NCBI GenBank assembly: GCA_026214975.1
Contig: CM047809.1
Coordinates: 25,146,241 to 25,210,240 of the forward strand
Direction: 5' to 3'
Length of the DNA: 64,000 nt
DNA from: Gentiana macrophylla
Lineage: Eukaryota > Streptophyta > Magnoliopsida > Gentianales > Gentianaceae
A program made the position numbers and the translations under genes. The notes beneath the pieces were generated by a model, which saw nothing but the letters and a program-made list of their open reading frames with translations, had not been told where the DNA came from and made no database searches. Shown here piece after piece: positions 32,884 to 44,201 of the stretch. How positions within the stretch are numbered: the first letter of the stretch is position 1; each line of letters starts with the position of its first letter.

Positions 32884-33777
32884 TGTAGGAAAAATTAGTT
32901 GTCTGATTCGTTTATAGTAATATGTTTTTTTTTTTTTTTTTACGTTTATAGAAACTTTCCAAATAGAAAAAGCAATGTTGAACAACAGAGATGAAGAAAC
33001 AATTTTATGAACATGTATTTCACATCTATACACACAACAACACAACAATATGCACAGAAAATTGAACGAAACAAAGCATAAGTAAATACGGAAACTTATT
33101 GTTCACTGAGGCACGTAGAACACTTTTCTTAAGTCTTTATTGCCCCGATTAAATGCCAATGGTTATGGCAAGAAGTCTCCCAAGATACAACAATCTTTTC
33201 TTTGTTCTGGTTGTGGCCCTTCAATGCGCTTAAGCGGCGAACTGATCTGGCCTTGAATATCTCTGACTTATGAAATGCAAAAAAGTGTAGGCTTTTGTTT
33301 TTGCAAAATGTAACAAAATCATGTATAATTTTAATGTAGAAAATTATGTATGTTTTCATTCCATGTCTTGGGAATATATAGGTAGAGAAAAGCTGTTTGG
33401 AAGAGAAGCATCTCTTCAAAATTTCGGTTATAGAGGAAGTTATTTTTGTTGGAAATAACCAAATTTTGAACGGATGCCATTCTGTTCATGACCATAATTC
33501 GAACAGATGCATTGTTTCAACAAGTTCGATCTGAACTGAGGTCTGCTTCAGCTAACATAAATCACTCTACCTGTAGAAATTAATTAATTTCTCATTCATC
33601 CAATCGAAATCTAGTGATTCAAAAGCCTAACATCAACTACTATCTTAGTAGTTTCCAAAACTGTTTTTTTCTCCCAGAAATTCATTCCGTAACGCATTCA
33701 AATCCTGGCCTGAAGTTGACTGTTCGTCACTTACACTTAAACCCATTTCGGAGGTAAAACACCATAAAGTTCCAAAA
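32884..33777 (-). repeat. 3' LTR of element H
   Basis: About 894 bp with a TATA box on the - strand (complement of 33375-33382, in CTACCTATATATTCCC). At its - strand 5' border a purine tract (ATGTGGGGGATT) precedes TTTGGAACTTTATGG. 32884-33090 matches 60377-60575 in the 5' LTR. The + strand start TGTAGGAAAAATTAGTTGTC marks the other border. Confidence 0.75.
33375..33382 (-). promoter_or_regulatory. TATA box of the element H LTR
   Basis: The - strand reads CCTATATATT at this point, followed by a leader containing ATTGTTGTATCTTGGGAGAC. Confidence 0.5.
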
Positions 33778-33778
33778 A

Positions 33779-33788
33779 TCCCCCACAT
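33779..33788 (-). other. Polypurine tract of element H
   Basis: The - strand reads ATGTGGGGGATT just before the LTR, the usual copia type. Confidence 0.65.
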
Positions 33789-34329
33789 GAATGAAAATTA
33801 ATGCATATGCTATGCAGACTATGTAGAGTTAACAAACGGAGCTCTATTGCATCGAGCGAGGTGGTTTGCTGCCTTGAACCTTCCCTAGTAGAATACCATC
33901 GGACATACTCGGCTAAGCAGTGAACTAGGTCTTGAACTTCTTTGGCTTTGGTGCATGCCTAGACAATGCCCACACAATAGACCCCTTGGCCTTCTCGAAG
34001 TTCTCATGGTTGTGTCCATTTTGGCCCTGGAACACCTTGGTTTCAGAAAGTGTGTTAGAGAATTCAGCCCACAAACTCTCACAAAAGAGGCCCCCCTTTC
34101 ACTTACATAGGAGATCTCCTATAAAGAGTACTCTGCAATACCCCACTTGGCTTAACCAAGATATAGGAATCATTAAAAGCTTTATGCTTATCTTGAACCC
34201 TTCAGCATACAACACTTTTGTTTTAACAGAATGGGTATGTGCTAACTGTCCCTCATAACTTAGTTGTTCCTTTTGAACCATGATCGTGGGATCTCCAGTC
34301 ACTATGGTTGGGTTGCCATTATAAGCGAA

Positions 34330-34510
34330 CATGCGTAATGGGATTCAATCCCATTCTGTTTGTCAAAATTTGACACTCGATCTCTTGCTAAACCTTTTTA
34401 TAAGTGGATCCGTAAGATTCTCCTTCGACTTTATTCAATCGAGGAAATCAAACCATTAGAGATCATTCTTAAATGGTATTGTGTCTACGAGATATGAATC
34501 TTAACTTACC
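34330..34510 (-). pseudogene. Element H RNase H C-terminus
   Basis: The - strand reads IKSKENLTDPLIKRFSKRSS followed, past a stop, by a decayed GMGLKP-like end. This equals the copia phrase SKENLADPLTKGL.R..V...SRGMGLKP that ends RNase H. Only about 45 codons remain, with stops. The region towards the LTR (33789-34329) is a 3' untranslated tail without coding. Confidence 0.65.
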
Positions 34511-35239
34511 ATTTTCCATGTTACTGTGTGCTTGTTCTATCACTTACCGACTATTTAATAACAGTGATAGGCTTTAAGCCACACGCAATACCTTTTCAAG
34601 GAACTTTGAATTAATTCAAATTCCTTTCCATTTATTGAATTTGTTACATCACTTTGTTTAGGTAAATTCACTTTACCAATCACCTCCACATTTTCAAGAC
34701 TCTGATGAAGTTTCAGTTCAGAAGATATTTTTCTCCCCCATAGGTTTTGGGTAAACCTCAAGTTAATCATCATTTCGCAACATTAACTGATTAAGGTACG
34801 TATAGTTCAACGATTTAATGAATGTTGTCGGTACCAAAACAAAATTCATTAAATCTTGAATCACAGTTTTCCACCTTGATCACCATGAATTGATTAACCT
34901 TTTTATTATGTCGATTAAACGTATCAACAAACGCATAAACAACTTCGTCTTTACATCTTGAAATGTACATCACAAAACCGAAAGAAAATCTATAATTTAT
35001 ATGAATATAACAACATATTGTACATATATTCATAATAACTTATCACAATCATTAAGGTGTTTACATAAACACCTACATACACATTTATACAAATTATTAC
35101 ACACATATAATAATGTATAAATTAAATTGCTTATTACAAACCATGAATTAGATTCAAAGTTCAACAAAAGAAGTTTAATCATCAAGTTCATCGCAATCAA
35201 CAAGCGGACAAATTCAATTCATCCATAGTCTCGGTGACT
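34511..35239 (-). other. Unassigned stretch of element H between gag and RNase H
   Basis: About 730 bp where protease, integrase and reverse transcriptase should be. I see no pol motif. GGTGTTTACATAAACACC (35059-35076) is a perfect 9-bp inverted repeat. The lack of pol points to a large internal deletion. Confidence 0.55.
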
Positions 35240-35825
35240 ATTTATGCCACATTTGATTGTCAATCTTTTGAGGCTTTCAGCATTTATTCCTGCGGTGTAC
35301 TTGTTTCCCGCAAATAAAGCATTTACCATTAAATGGATTAGCCTCTTTATTTCCCTTAGAACTTTCACCCTTGAAATTTCTATTCTAGCCTTTGCCATTA
35401 TTTTTCACCGGAACTGGACTCCACCAAATTTGCCTGGGATTGTGCAAAGTTCCATCCTCTGTCAAGTTGCCGGTTGTTTTCTTCAACCCTTAGTTTCACC
35501 ACCAACTTATTCATGGTTATCTCCTTTTTTTATGCTTCAAATAATTTTTGAAATCTCTCCACGAAGGTGGAAGTTTCCCAATTATTGCAGCAACTTGGAA
35601 CGATTCATTAATAACCAATCCTTCCTCGAGACAATCAGAGATAATTATCTGCAACTCTTCCATTTGGCTAACGGTTTTAAATTCCACCATCTTGTATTCC
35701 AGAAACCGGTCAACAATATATTTTCACCCTCTTGCACTGCAGGATGATCCTCAGTTAGCCATTTTGCCAAACTCAAAGTAGTCAAATAGAATAGCATTTT
35801 CTAATGCCACCTTTTAAAGTTCTGT
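35240..35825 (-). pseudogene. Element H gag, main part, broken and internally deleted
   Basis: The - strand reads MLFYLTTLSLAKWLTED (about 35800-35750), then in another frame VDRFLEYKMVEFKTVSQMEE, SFQVAAIIGKLPPSWRDFKN and MNKLVVKLRVEENNRQ, the UBN2-type capsid of copia gag. It ends with a zinc knuckle CFICGKQVHRRNKC (35280-35321). Between the first two blocks about 60 residues normally present are missing, an internal deletion. It continues the ~35 codons at 59305-59410: the frame fits across the Tork-like insertion. The first part of this segment is repeated at 52042-52222. Confidence 0.85.
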
Positions 35826-36302
35826 TGTTATAACAGGATATGGAATCCAGAAATAGATAATTAACAGATGCAATCTAACAGTAATAATTAATAGAAATAA
35901 CAGAAACAAGAAGAACACAGGATTTAATGTGGTTTCCGGCATTGTGCCGACTACTCCACGGACAGAAAAGAGATATTTTATTATGCACTAAATTTCATAC
36001 GGATTACCCATATTACAATGATCATTACAGTTGGTATTTATAGGCATAGATCCCGAAACCCTAACCGCCAAGAATCTTTGTCGGATTGCCATAAATTCCC
36101 CGGATGTTGAATCACTCTGCTGATCCAACTCAGATGATCATTGCCCAGATGTAGAACTCAGCTGTACCCAAAACCTCAGCAGTCCCTCAGCAGACTTCCC
36201 AGTTGACTTTCACAGACTTGGATACACTTCTCCACAGACCATCACTCTACTGATAACCAGATTAGTTCTACCAGATGTAGAGTTTAAGTCACTTTGCTGA
36301 AA
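35826..36302 (-). repeat. Outer 3' LTR of the Tork-like element (duplication copy 1)
   Basis: About 477 bp, + strand TGTTATAACAGGATATGGAA to TTGCTGAAA, where the other copies end TTGCTGACA. TATA on the - strand: CCTATAAATACCAAC (complement near 36035). It matches 52223-52709 and 58804-59304. The adjoining phrase CAAGGTGCAGATT on the - strand is the purine tract. Confidence 0.9.
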
Positions 36303-36370
36303 AATCTGCACCTTGACTTGAACAATCCACTCAGCTCACCTACCCTCAGCTAAGCTTCCAAATTTCTAGA

Positions 36371-36730
36371 TTATAAGCTTTGAATATTCAGCAAGTCCAG
36401 ACACAACTGAAACTTGTTGTGCTGAACTGGTTTAGTGAACATATCCGCAGGGTTATCCTTGGTGATGATCTTCTTCACTACAATCCTCTTCTCATTTCTC
36501 AGAAAATGATACCTCACATCAATATTTTTGGTTCTCTCATGATGAACCTTATTCTTAGCTAGACAAATTGCACTCAAACTGTCACAATAAATCTCTGCTT
36601 GATCCTGATGTAGCCTCAAATCATTGACTAGCCCTTTCAACCAAATACCCTCATTGGCTGCTTTAATAAGAGCCATATATTCTGCCTCAGTATTTGATAA
36701 AGCCACTGTTGCCTGAAGAGTTGCTTTTCA
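36371..36730 (-). pseudogene. Tork-like RNase H, duplication copy 1
   Basis: The - strand reads MALSNTEAEYMALIKAANEG, IWLKGLVNDLRLHQDQAEIY, CDSLSAICLAKNKVHHERTK and NIDVRYHFLRNEKRIVVKKI, ending DNPADMFTKPV. Catalytic Glu (TEAEY) and Asp (CDSLS) are present. This piece is open to its natural stop, but it is detached from an intact reverse transcriptase. The same domain is at 52778-53113 in copy 2 with a handful of changes (for example NLTDMFPKPV). Confidence 0.9.
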
Positions 36731-37330
36731 GCTGACAACTAAATCCTCTAATGTGAAAACATATCCAGTCATTGATTTTCTACTGTCCACATCACCTGGA
36801 TAATCGGCATCATAGTACCATGTGATCAGACCTTGAGTATCACCTCCCTAAATGAGACCAACATCAATAGTACCCCTAAGGTACATGAACATTCTTTTCA
36901 TAGCTTTCCAGTGTTCCTATCCAGGTTGGGCCGTGAACCTGCTGACAACACTGACTGTCTGAGCCAGATCAGGCCTAGTGCACGCCACGGGATACATCAG
37001 ACTGCCAACTGCACTAGCATAGGGAACTTTTGACATATACTCCTCCTCTGCTGACTGTGAAGCATAAACAGACAAATGAATATTAGATGCCATAGGAGTA
37101 TCTATTGGTTTTTCAACAGACATGCCAAATCTAACCAATATCTTATGTATATAACCCTGCTGAGACAAGAACAACTTCTTTTGACTCATATCTCTCAAGA
37201 TCTCCATCCCCAAAATCTTATTGGCTGCACCCAAATATTTCATTTTAAACTCAGCACTGAGAAGTTTCTTTAGATTTTGAATATCAGACTTATTTTCAGC
37301 AGCTATCAACATATCATCCACATACAGGAC
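36731..37330 (-). pseudogene. Tork-like reverse transcriptase C-terminus, copy 1, cut by the SIRE-like insertion
   Basis: The - strand reads DDMLIAAENKSDIQNLKKLL, SAEFKMKYLGAANKILGMEI, QQGYIHKILVRFGMSVEKP and SAVGSLMYPVACTRPDLAQT. The insertion point lies just upstream of the DDM of the YVDDM active site: the target duplication AGGAC (37326-37330) overlaps the YV codons. The upstream part resumes at 51123. A frame change and a stop near 36730-36910 also break it. Confidence 0.9.
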
Positions 37331-39024
37331 TGTTGGACTGATTTTAAGTTTTAGTGATGAGTGCCAGACTAGCTGTTATAGAGAAAAGGCAAAAAGATGT
37401 CTAGATCAAATGTATAGGCTTATTAGAGTTTGATCTTTGTATATGTTTGATCAAACAAGCACTGTAAATGGTCAGCTGACTTTCATCAGCAGACCTATCT
37501 ATATTAGTAAGGTACCTGAGTTAGTAGACTAGTTTAGGAACCTGCTGAAGACTGAAGTCTGAGGGCTCAAACTCAGTTATTGAAGACAAAGGGATCAAAT
37601 TTAGTATTTAAAGTCAAGGATATAGAATCAGAATTTAGGGAAGTCTGTGATGACCTAAACTGATTACACATACCTTGTGTACAATGTCTAAGTTCCATAA
37701 GTAAGGTGGTGATTGAAACTTGGTTATGATCAAAATGGTGTAATCTAACTTCATAATAAAAAGTTAGATATAAGAACAGTCAGCTGCAGTGTTTTATAAA
37801 CGCAGCAACCTTGGAACAGCTGACTGGTGTATATCTCAACAGGGCTTTACACACGAGAACTCTTTGCATATGTATATTTCGATTTAATCAAACGTTACAT
37901 TGGAAGATTACAAGGATAAGGACAGATAACAACTCTTGATTTTGTCAACAAATCAATGGCTAAGATTAAAGGGATGTTGGAAAGAAACAGAGGTTTATCC
38001 AATGGATACAAGTCAAAGGGTGGGCGATCAAAATCGTCAAAAAGTAAATCGACCGTGTCGATTACTATGTACGTGACGTAAAGCAAGTCAAGATGGGACA
38101 AATCTGAAATGGCTATGTTTTGAACTTCAAACATAAGTCACATGGATTTTCACCTATAAATAGAAGACCCCTGATACAGAAACAAGTGATGAATGGTGAT
38201 GAAAAACAACAATCAATCTTAAGCTCTCAAGTTTATTATCAAGAAATCACCCTGCTGACATTCACTGAGCTTAAAGCTACTGATCTAGAAAACTCTTCAA
38301 GTGTAACCTGCTATCATGTTACATCAAGTTCATACATGCTGATCATTTCATCCTGATCAAGCTGCTGACTGTTGAATCATTCACTTGATTCAAACTTTCT
38401 TTTACAAGAAACCTGCTGAAGACAGTGAAGCATCCTAGGGTGTCAAGGCCTGTTTGTGGCGGAGCTGGTGAAGAGGTAATCCTACCCTTCAAGGACCAGT
38501 GGAAGACTTTGGAGCAGCAATCCTACCTATTCCAAGTGTTCAGTTTGTGAAGCCATAGTTATTGGTGAAAGACAAACAACTTAAGGATTTTTGTAACTGC
38601 AACTTCAAGGATCTCTAGTGAATTACCTCCAACATCATAGGAGAAGAGTGGACTGACAGGATTACACCGCCTGGAACCACAATAAAAATTGCCTACTTAC
38701 TTTCTGCATTTACATTCTGCATTTAGTATATTTAGCACATCAATCCACTGAAACTAGCAACTGAATCACACACTTACACTTCTGAGTATATAATACTTGG
38801 TATCATATTTTAACAACAAGTAATAAGGCTTAATTTGAATATATTCTGCTGCAACAAATTCAGTAAAATCAACGATCAAGCCAGACTAATGAGTGTCGGC
38901 GAGACTCTCGAGCAATCAACAGTGCTGCCGGCTAGGCTGCGAGTTTGTTAACTCCAAAAGTTTTAAGTGTTAAGTTTATTCACCCCCCTCTAAACTTAAC
39001 CAAAGCCTTTTCAAGGGACTAACA
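37331..39024 (+). repeat. 5' LTR of the SIRE-like element
   Basis: 1694 bp, TGTTGGACTGATTTTAAG to GGGACTAACA. TATA box at 38154-38163. It matches 49410-51117, including AACAACTCTTGATTTTGTC and TTCAAGGACCAGTGGAAG, with numerous differences, for example around 38890-38945. Confidence 0.95.
38154..38163 (+). promoter_or_regulatory. TATA box of the SIRE-like LTR
   Basis: CTATAAATAG, followed by AAGACCCCTGATACAG. The same box is at about 50229-50238 in the 3' LTR. Confidence 0.65.
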
Positions 39025-39026
39025 AT

Positions 39027-39038
39027 TGGTATCAGAGC
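39027..39038 (+). other. Primer-binding site of the SIRE-like element
   Basis: TGGTATCAGAGC two bases after the 5' LTR is the exact initiator-Met tRNA complement used by plant copia elements. Confidence 0.95.
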
Positions 39039-39129
39039 AGTGCTTCTGTTATGAAGTAATCCTACTTGTTGTTCTTGTGAAAATACTTTGAAAACTTTTT
39101 CAAGTTTCTGATTTTCAAAGCTTTGCATC

Positions 39130-41120
39130 ATGGATAACAACCAGTATGCTAGAACAATGTTGCTTTGTTCTTTAGATCGTTTTGATGAGTATAAACGTCG
39201 TATGCAGGCTTTTCTAGCTGCAACACATGATGAGATGATGGATCTGCTGACTGATGGACCACTGGAAATCACAAAAGATAAAACTGTGGATAATCAAACT
39301 CAGTACATTCCAAAGCCAAAAAGAGAATGGAATGCTGAAGATAGAAAAAGAGCAAACGTCAACAACATTGCTATTGATATCATATACAGAACCTTGGAAA
39401 GCAATATGTACATGAAAGTGAAAGATTGCAAGACTGCAAAAGAACTTTGGGATAAGTTACAGTTAATCTGTGAAGGCACTGATGCAATCAAGAAAACAAG
39501 ATCAGTGTGGCCAAAAAGAAGTTTCAAGATTTCAAAATGAAACCCAATGAAACTATTGAACAAATGGAATCAAGATTCAATGCCATCATGGATGAACTCA
39601 CCCTACTGAGTGTAAAGTACTCAAAAGAAGAAATCAATTCAAAAATCTTAGAAGCATTACCTGCAAAAGAAATTTGGGAAATGAAGGTGACTGCAATAGA
39701 AGAAATGAGAAGTCTACATGAAGAGGACATTTCAAATTGTTTTCAGATCTCAAGGCCTATGAATTCAGTAAGAAACTTGTACCTGAGACTGAAAAGGAAG
39801 AACCAAAAACCACTGCATTGGCTGCTACACATCAAGAAGTAACATCAGGAGGTCAAGATGATCTACTGGATGAGATGCAAGAACAAATTTCCCTACTGAG
39901 CAAGAAAATCAGAATGATGAAAAATGGAAGGGGTTCTCCAAGGAATTTCACAAAGAATTTTAGTGAAAAGGAGAAGGAGGAATCCAAGCAAGACAATGAT
40001 TACTTGTGCTATCAATGCAAGAAACCAGGACACTTCAAACCTGACTGTCCTGAACTAAAATAAAAGAAGGAACCTGATTATCTTTGCTTCAACTGCAAGA
40101 AAATCCTGGACATTTCAGACCTGATTGTCCAGACCTACTGAAGAGCAAAAGTCAACAACGAAGATCTGGCAAGAAAGCTATGGTTGTTGTAGATGAATCA
40201 GGATATAAAGTAGAATCAGAAAAAGGAAATGAATCTGATGATGCTACACTTGTTGCTGATATGGATGATTATGCTTTAATGGCAAATATGGATGAAACAG
40301 AGGAGGTATACAATTCTGTATCTATAAACACTCCTGCTAAAAGTGATTGTGAATCAACTTATGGTTCAAATCCTAAAAATTATGACAATGAAGAAACTTT
40401 GGATGCCATCCTTAATCAACTGAGGATAATACAATCTGGTTATGAGATTGTGAAGGCTGAAAAAGAAGCTCTTAAAATAGAAGTTGAAAGGTTAAAAGCT
40501 GAATTAAGAAATCTCAAGGGTAAGGAAAAAGAGATTGGTTAGAATCAGCATAAGCATGCTGTACATTCAGTAGCTGCTGAATCTGCTGAACAATCTTGTT
40601 CCTCCACTGCATTCAAATCTGGAAAGCCTTATGGTGATAGAACAGGGCTTAGATTTGGAACTCAACAATCAAATAAGAGTGGATCTAGTAAGGTTACTGA
40701 ACCTAGTACCAGAATTAGTCCTAAGTTTGTGCCTGCACAACAACTCCCAAAAAGGTTGCTGAAGCAGTAAAGCCTACTGAGAAGACTTCAAAGAAGCAAA
40801 ATCAGAAGTAAAAAAGGTCAACAGCACCTAACACAAAAAACAAATCTAGAAGTATGACTGTTGTACCTTCTAGACTTGCTGATAGCAGACCTGCTACCAA
40901 GTCTGTTGGACCACAAGAATCAGAAATATTCCAAGGATAAGAATCCTAAACCTAAAAATGTCAATCATTCAAGGGATACTTATCTCAGGGGGAAAGGTAG
41001 ACTGTACCCTACTGATGATGATTGGAATATTCCTACCCCCACTGCTAGAAACAATAGATATAACCATAATGCTAGGGTAAAACCTCAGAAATGGACTCCG
41101 GAAAGGACTCAGTAGAGGAC
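39130..41120 (+). pseudogene. SIRE-like gag, broken
   Basis: Starts MDNNQYARTMLLCSLDRFDE, about 90 bp after the primer site. The capsid follows: YIPKPKREWNAEDRKRANVN, RTLESNMYMKVKDCKTAKEL, then after a frameshift near 39510 FQDFKMKPNETIEQMESRFN and ILEALPAKEIWEMKVTAIEE. Two zinc knuckles lie in tandem: CYQCKKPGHFKPDC (about 40007-40048) and a frameshifted second one (about 40085-40135). A coiled coil rich in Glu and Lys (about 40400-40535) follows, then a low-complexity Lys/Pro linker. Gag forms the particle and binds RNA. At least three frameshifts and several stops (40061-40063, 40540-40542, 40768-40770) break it. Confidence 0.9.
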
Positions 41121-41379
41121 TTATACAAGACCTCAGTAGGAACCTCAGCAGACTCCATATTACAAGGCTGTTCCTAACAGACAGCAAACTAATTAATGGT
41201 TATGCTAGTGCTTCTAACAATAGAAATCACTCCAAACAGCATTACATACCAAAAGTCCAGAAAGCATATGTGAATCCTACACAACCAAATGTTAGACCTT
41301 ATGGATGTGTAGAATACATGTATGAACAAAAGTATAACACTTTTCAAAGAAGACCTCATGGAAACTTGCCAAGGGTCAT

Positions 41380-41810
41380 GCTTACCACTGACCACTATGG
41401 ACCCAAACAGTTTTGGGTACCTAAAATACATTGACATTGTTTTGTAGGGTGTCTGGTACTTTGACAGTGGATGTTCCAGACAATTGACAAAGAATAAGCA
41501 CTGTTTGTCAAATTATGTGGCAAAGGATGGTCCAAGAGTTAATTTTGGCAATAAAAACACACCAGGATACACAAGAGGATATGACACACTTGTGAGCAAT
41601 GGATTAACAATCAAGAATGTTGCATTTGTGGAAGGACTGGACTACAACCTCATCGAGCCTTTGGGCGCTTTTGTGACATGGGTTACAAGGTCACTTTTGA
41701 AAAGGGCACCTGTATTGTCATTAGTGAAAGAGGTGATCAAGTTGTGCTGGCTAGAAGAAGACAACAAAACATGTATGTTGTGGATTGGTCTACTGCAGTT
41801 CTAGAGACAT
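41380..41810 (+). pseudogene. SIRE-like protease, broken
   Basis: At 41449-41497 the + strand reads VWYFDSGCSRQLTKNKH, the aspartic protease active site (DSG) in the form typical of SIRE-like elements. It is preceded by GPKQFWVPK (about 41400-41427), another signature of this group. It goes on with ARGYDTLVSNGLTIKNVAFV-like text (41570-41640) and LDYNLI. A frameshift near 41670 leads into the integrase frame. The enzyme would process gag-pol. Confidence 0.85.
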
Positions 41811-42690
41811 GTCTGATTGTGCATACCAAGTCTGAACTAAATTGGTTATGGAATAAGAAGTTGAATCATCTAAACTTTGATGATATCAATCAGTTGGTAA
41901 AGAAGAAACTGGTGATTGGTTTACCTGAGATCACATTCAAAAAGGATTCTATATGTGATGCCTGTCAGCAAGGTAAACAAACTAAATCTAGCTTCAAGTC
42001 AAAGACTTAGCAATCAACAAAAAGAGTTTTGGAGCTAATACACATGGATCTTTTTGGACCAGTAACACCAACAAGTGTAATAGGAAAGAAGTACACTCTA
42101 GTAGTTGTGGATGATTATTCAAGATACACTTGGGTAGTATTCATGAACAAGAAAAGTGAAACACTTCAAAAGATGCCTGAAGTTTTGAAGAGATTGCAAA
42201 ATGAGAAAAGTTTGACAGTAGTGAAGATCAGATCAGACAATGGTACTGAATTTCTCAATAAATTTATAAGAGAATATTGTGAGCAGAATGGTGTGCTACA
42301 TCAACTAGCTGCAGCTGGTACACCTCAGAAAAATGGGGTTGCTAAGAGAAGAAACAGAACCTTAAAAGAAGCAGGAAGAACTATGATTTGTTAAACATTA
42401 TTACCTGAAAGATATTGGGCTGAAGCAGTCAATACATCATGCTATACACAAAATAGGACCTCAGTGAACAAGAAGCTACTGAAGACACCTTATCAGATTT
42501 GGAATGGAAGGAAACCTAATATATCTTATTTCCATCCATTTGGAAGTAAATGTTTTATCTTGAATCATAAGGAGCAATTGAAGACATTCCAACCAAAATC
42601 AGATGAAGGAATCTTCTTGGGATATTCTTCATCGCCAAGGCATTCAGAGGTCTTGAACAAAGGACAACAAACATGAAGAAACAATACATG
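41678..42690 (+). pseudogene. SIRE-like integrase, broken, catalytic Glu replaced
   Basis: Zinc-binding region LWNKKLNHLNFDDINQLVKK (about 41847-41906), where the first His of HHCC is Asn, with the CDACQQGKQTKSSF Cys pair intact. Catalytic core: HMDLFGPVTP (first Asp, about 42041), IRSDNGTEFLNKF (second Asp, about 42229) and TPQKNGVAKRRNRTLKEAG (about 42320-42376). In that last block the invariant Glu before the basic stretch is Lys (codon AAG near 42344). C-terminal copia phrases PYQIWNGRKPNISYFHPFG and GIFLGYSSS follow. A stop sits near 42009 and another after 42394. It could not integrate even with the frame intact. Confidence 0.9.
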
Positions 42691-42719
42691 TTGTATTTGA
42701 TGAACCAAAGTTCACTGGA

Positions 42720-43166
42720 ATGGAAGATGAAGCTTCAGAACCTGGTGAGAATCAACAAGTCACAGATCCAGAATGTGTTGATGTCTTGGAAAGGATAAAT
42801 GAGTTAAAGATTTTTGACTCTGCTCCTGCTGAACACCCTACTGGTAACACTACTGATGCAACAACTGAGGCAGTTCAAGGATCTGCTGAACCCCTTGCTG
42901 AAGCAACAGCAGACCCTACTAAAGATGATGTTCCTGAGAATCAATCTAACCAAAATCCACCATGGTTAAGGGATCACCCTGCTGAGAAAGTTATTGGCAA
43001 TATACAGCAAGGTAAAGGACTAGATGACAATTAGAAGCAATGTTCACATGTTTTCTATCTCAAATGGAACCTAAAGTTGTTGAAGAAGCGATATCAGATC
43101 CAGATTGGATAATTGCTATGCAAGAAGAACTGAATGAATTTGAAAGAAATCAAGTTTGGACTCTAA
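42720..43166 (+). pseudogene. SIRE-like integrase-RT linker
   Basis: A low-complexity, Glu/Pro/Thr-rich linker (DEASEPGENQQVTDPECVDV, then TGNTTDATTEAVQGSAEPLA) ending WLRDHPAEKVIGNIQQG (about 42962-43012). SIRE-like elements typically carry RDHPAE..IGN here, just before the reverse transcriptase. A stop at 43032-43034 and a frame change at about 43035-43165 follow, with FVEEAISDPDWIIAMQEELN-like text in another frame. Confidence 0.8.
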
Positions 43167-44201
43167 GTGGAAAGGCCTAATCATGCAAACATAATTGGTA
43201 CCAAATGGGTATACAGAAACAAATTGGATGAATCTGGTACCATTGTGAGAAATAAGGCCAGACTAGTAGCAAAAGGCTATTCTCAAGAAGAAGGAATAGA
43301 TTTTGATGAGACATATGCCCCTGTTGCAGGATTGGAATCTATAAGACTATTCTTGGCATATGCTGCTCACAAAAACTTCAAAGTATATCAGATGGATGTC
43401 AAAAGTGAATTTTTGAATGGCATTCCGGTAGAGGAGGTCTATGTTCAGCAACCTGCTGGTTTTGAAGTTAAAGATCAAGAAGATAAAGTGTACAGACTCA
43501 ATAAAGCACTTTATGGTTTGAAACAAGCACCAAGAGCATGGTATGAGACCCTATCTCAATTCTTGATGGACAATGGTTTTATCAAAGGTACCATTGACAA
43601 GACTTTTTTCAGAATCAATGAAGGAGACAGCACCCTGCTGGTACTGATTTATGTTGATGACATAATTTTTGGTTCTGAAAATGAATTACTATGTGAAAAG
43701 TTTGCTAATCTGATGAAAAGTAAATTCCAAATGAGTATGATGGGAGAAATGAACTATTTCTTGGGATTGCAAGTCAAACAGATGAAAGATGGAATCTTCA
43801 TTCATCAAACCAAGTATACCAAGGAGCTATTGAAGAAATTTGGCAAGGAAAACAGCACCAGGGTATCAACTTCTATGAGTACAAACATTAGAATGGATGA
43901 AGACAAAGAAGGTAAAGATGTTGATCAGACCTTATACAGAAGGATGATAGGCAGTATGTTGTACCTTACCGCCAGCAGACCTGATATATCATTTGCTGTA
44001 GGTGTTTGTGCAAGATTTCAATCAAAACCGAATGAAAGTCATTTAGCTGCAGTCAAAAGAGGTCTCAAGTATCTAAAAGAGACTTTGGATGTAGGAATGT
44101 GGTATTCAAAAGATGGAAGCTTCAAGGTTATATCCTACTCAGATTCTGATTATGCTGGATGCAAGTTGATAGAAAAGGCACCACAGGAACCTGTCAGTTG
44201 A
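43167..44201 (+). pseudogene. SIRE-like reverse transcriptase, longest clean frame in the window
   Basis: 345 codons without a stop. Motifs in order: [51 protein letters not shown] (first catalytic Asp; the usual Ala is Glu), [40 protein letters not shown] (catalytic Asp pair intact, about 43643-43670), [20 protein letters not shown] and [20 protein letters not shown]. It ends at the start of RNase H ([10 protein letters not shown]), where a frameshift occurs near 44170. Active-site residues are kept, but no start codon of its own is expected because it belongs to a polyprotein. Neighbours on both sides are broken. Confidence 0.92.

Larger units (their letters stand above)
35646..37330 (-). 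repeat. Tandem duplication, copy 1, left part
   Basis: Matches 52042 to about 53738: H gag, Tork LTR, RNase H and RT C-terminus. Copy 1 resumes at 51123-52044 on the far side of the SIRE-like element. Together the parts make about 2607 bp against 2630 bp for copy 2 (52042-54671). Confidence 0.9.

Noticed and set aside
35244..35747. 167-residue open frame on the + strand
   Set aside because: It is the complement of element H gag, whose zinc knuckle and capsid motifs read on the - strand.
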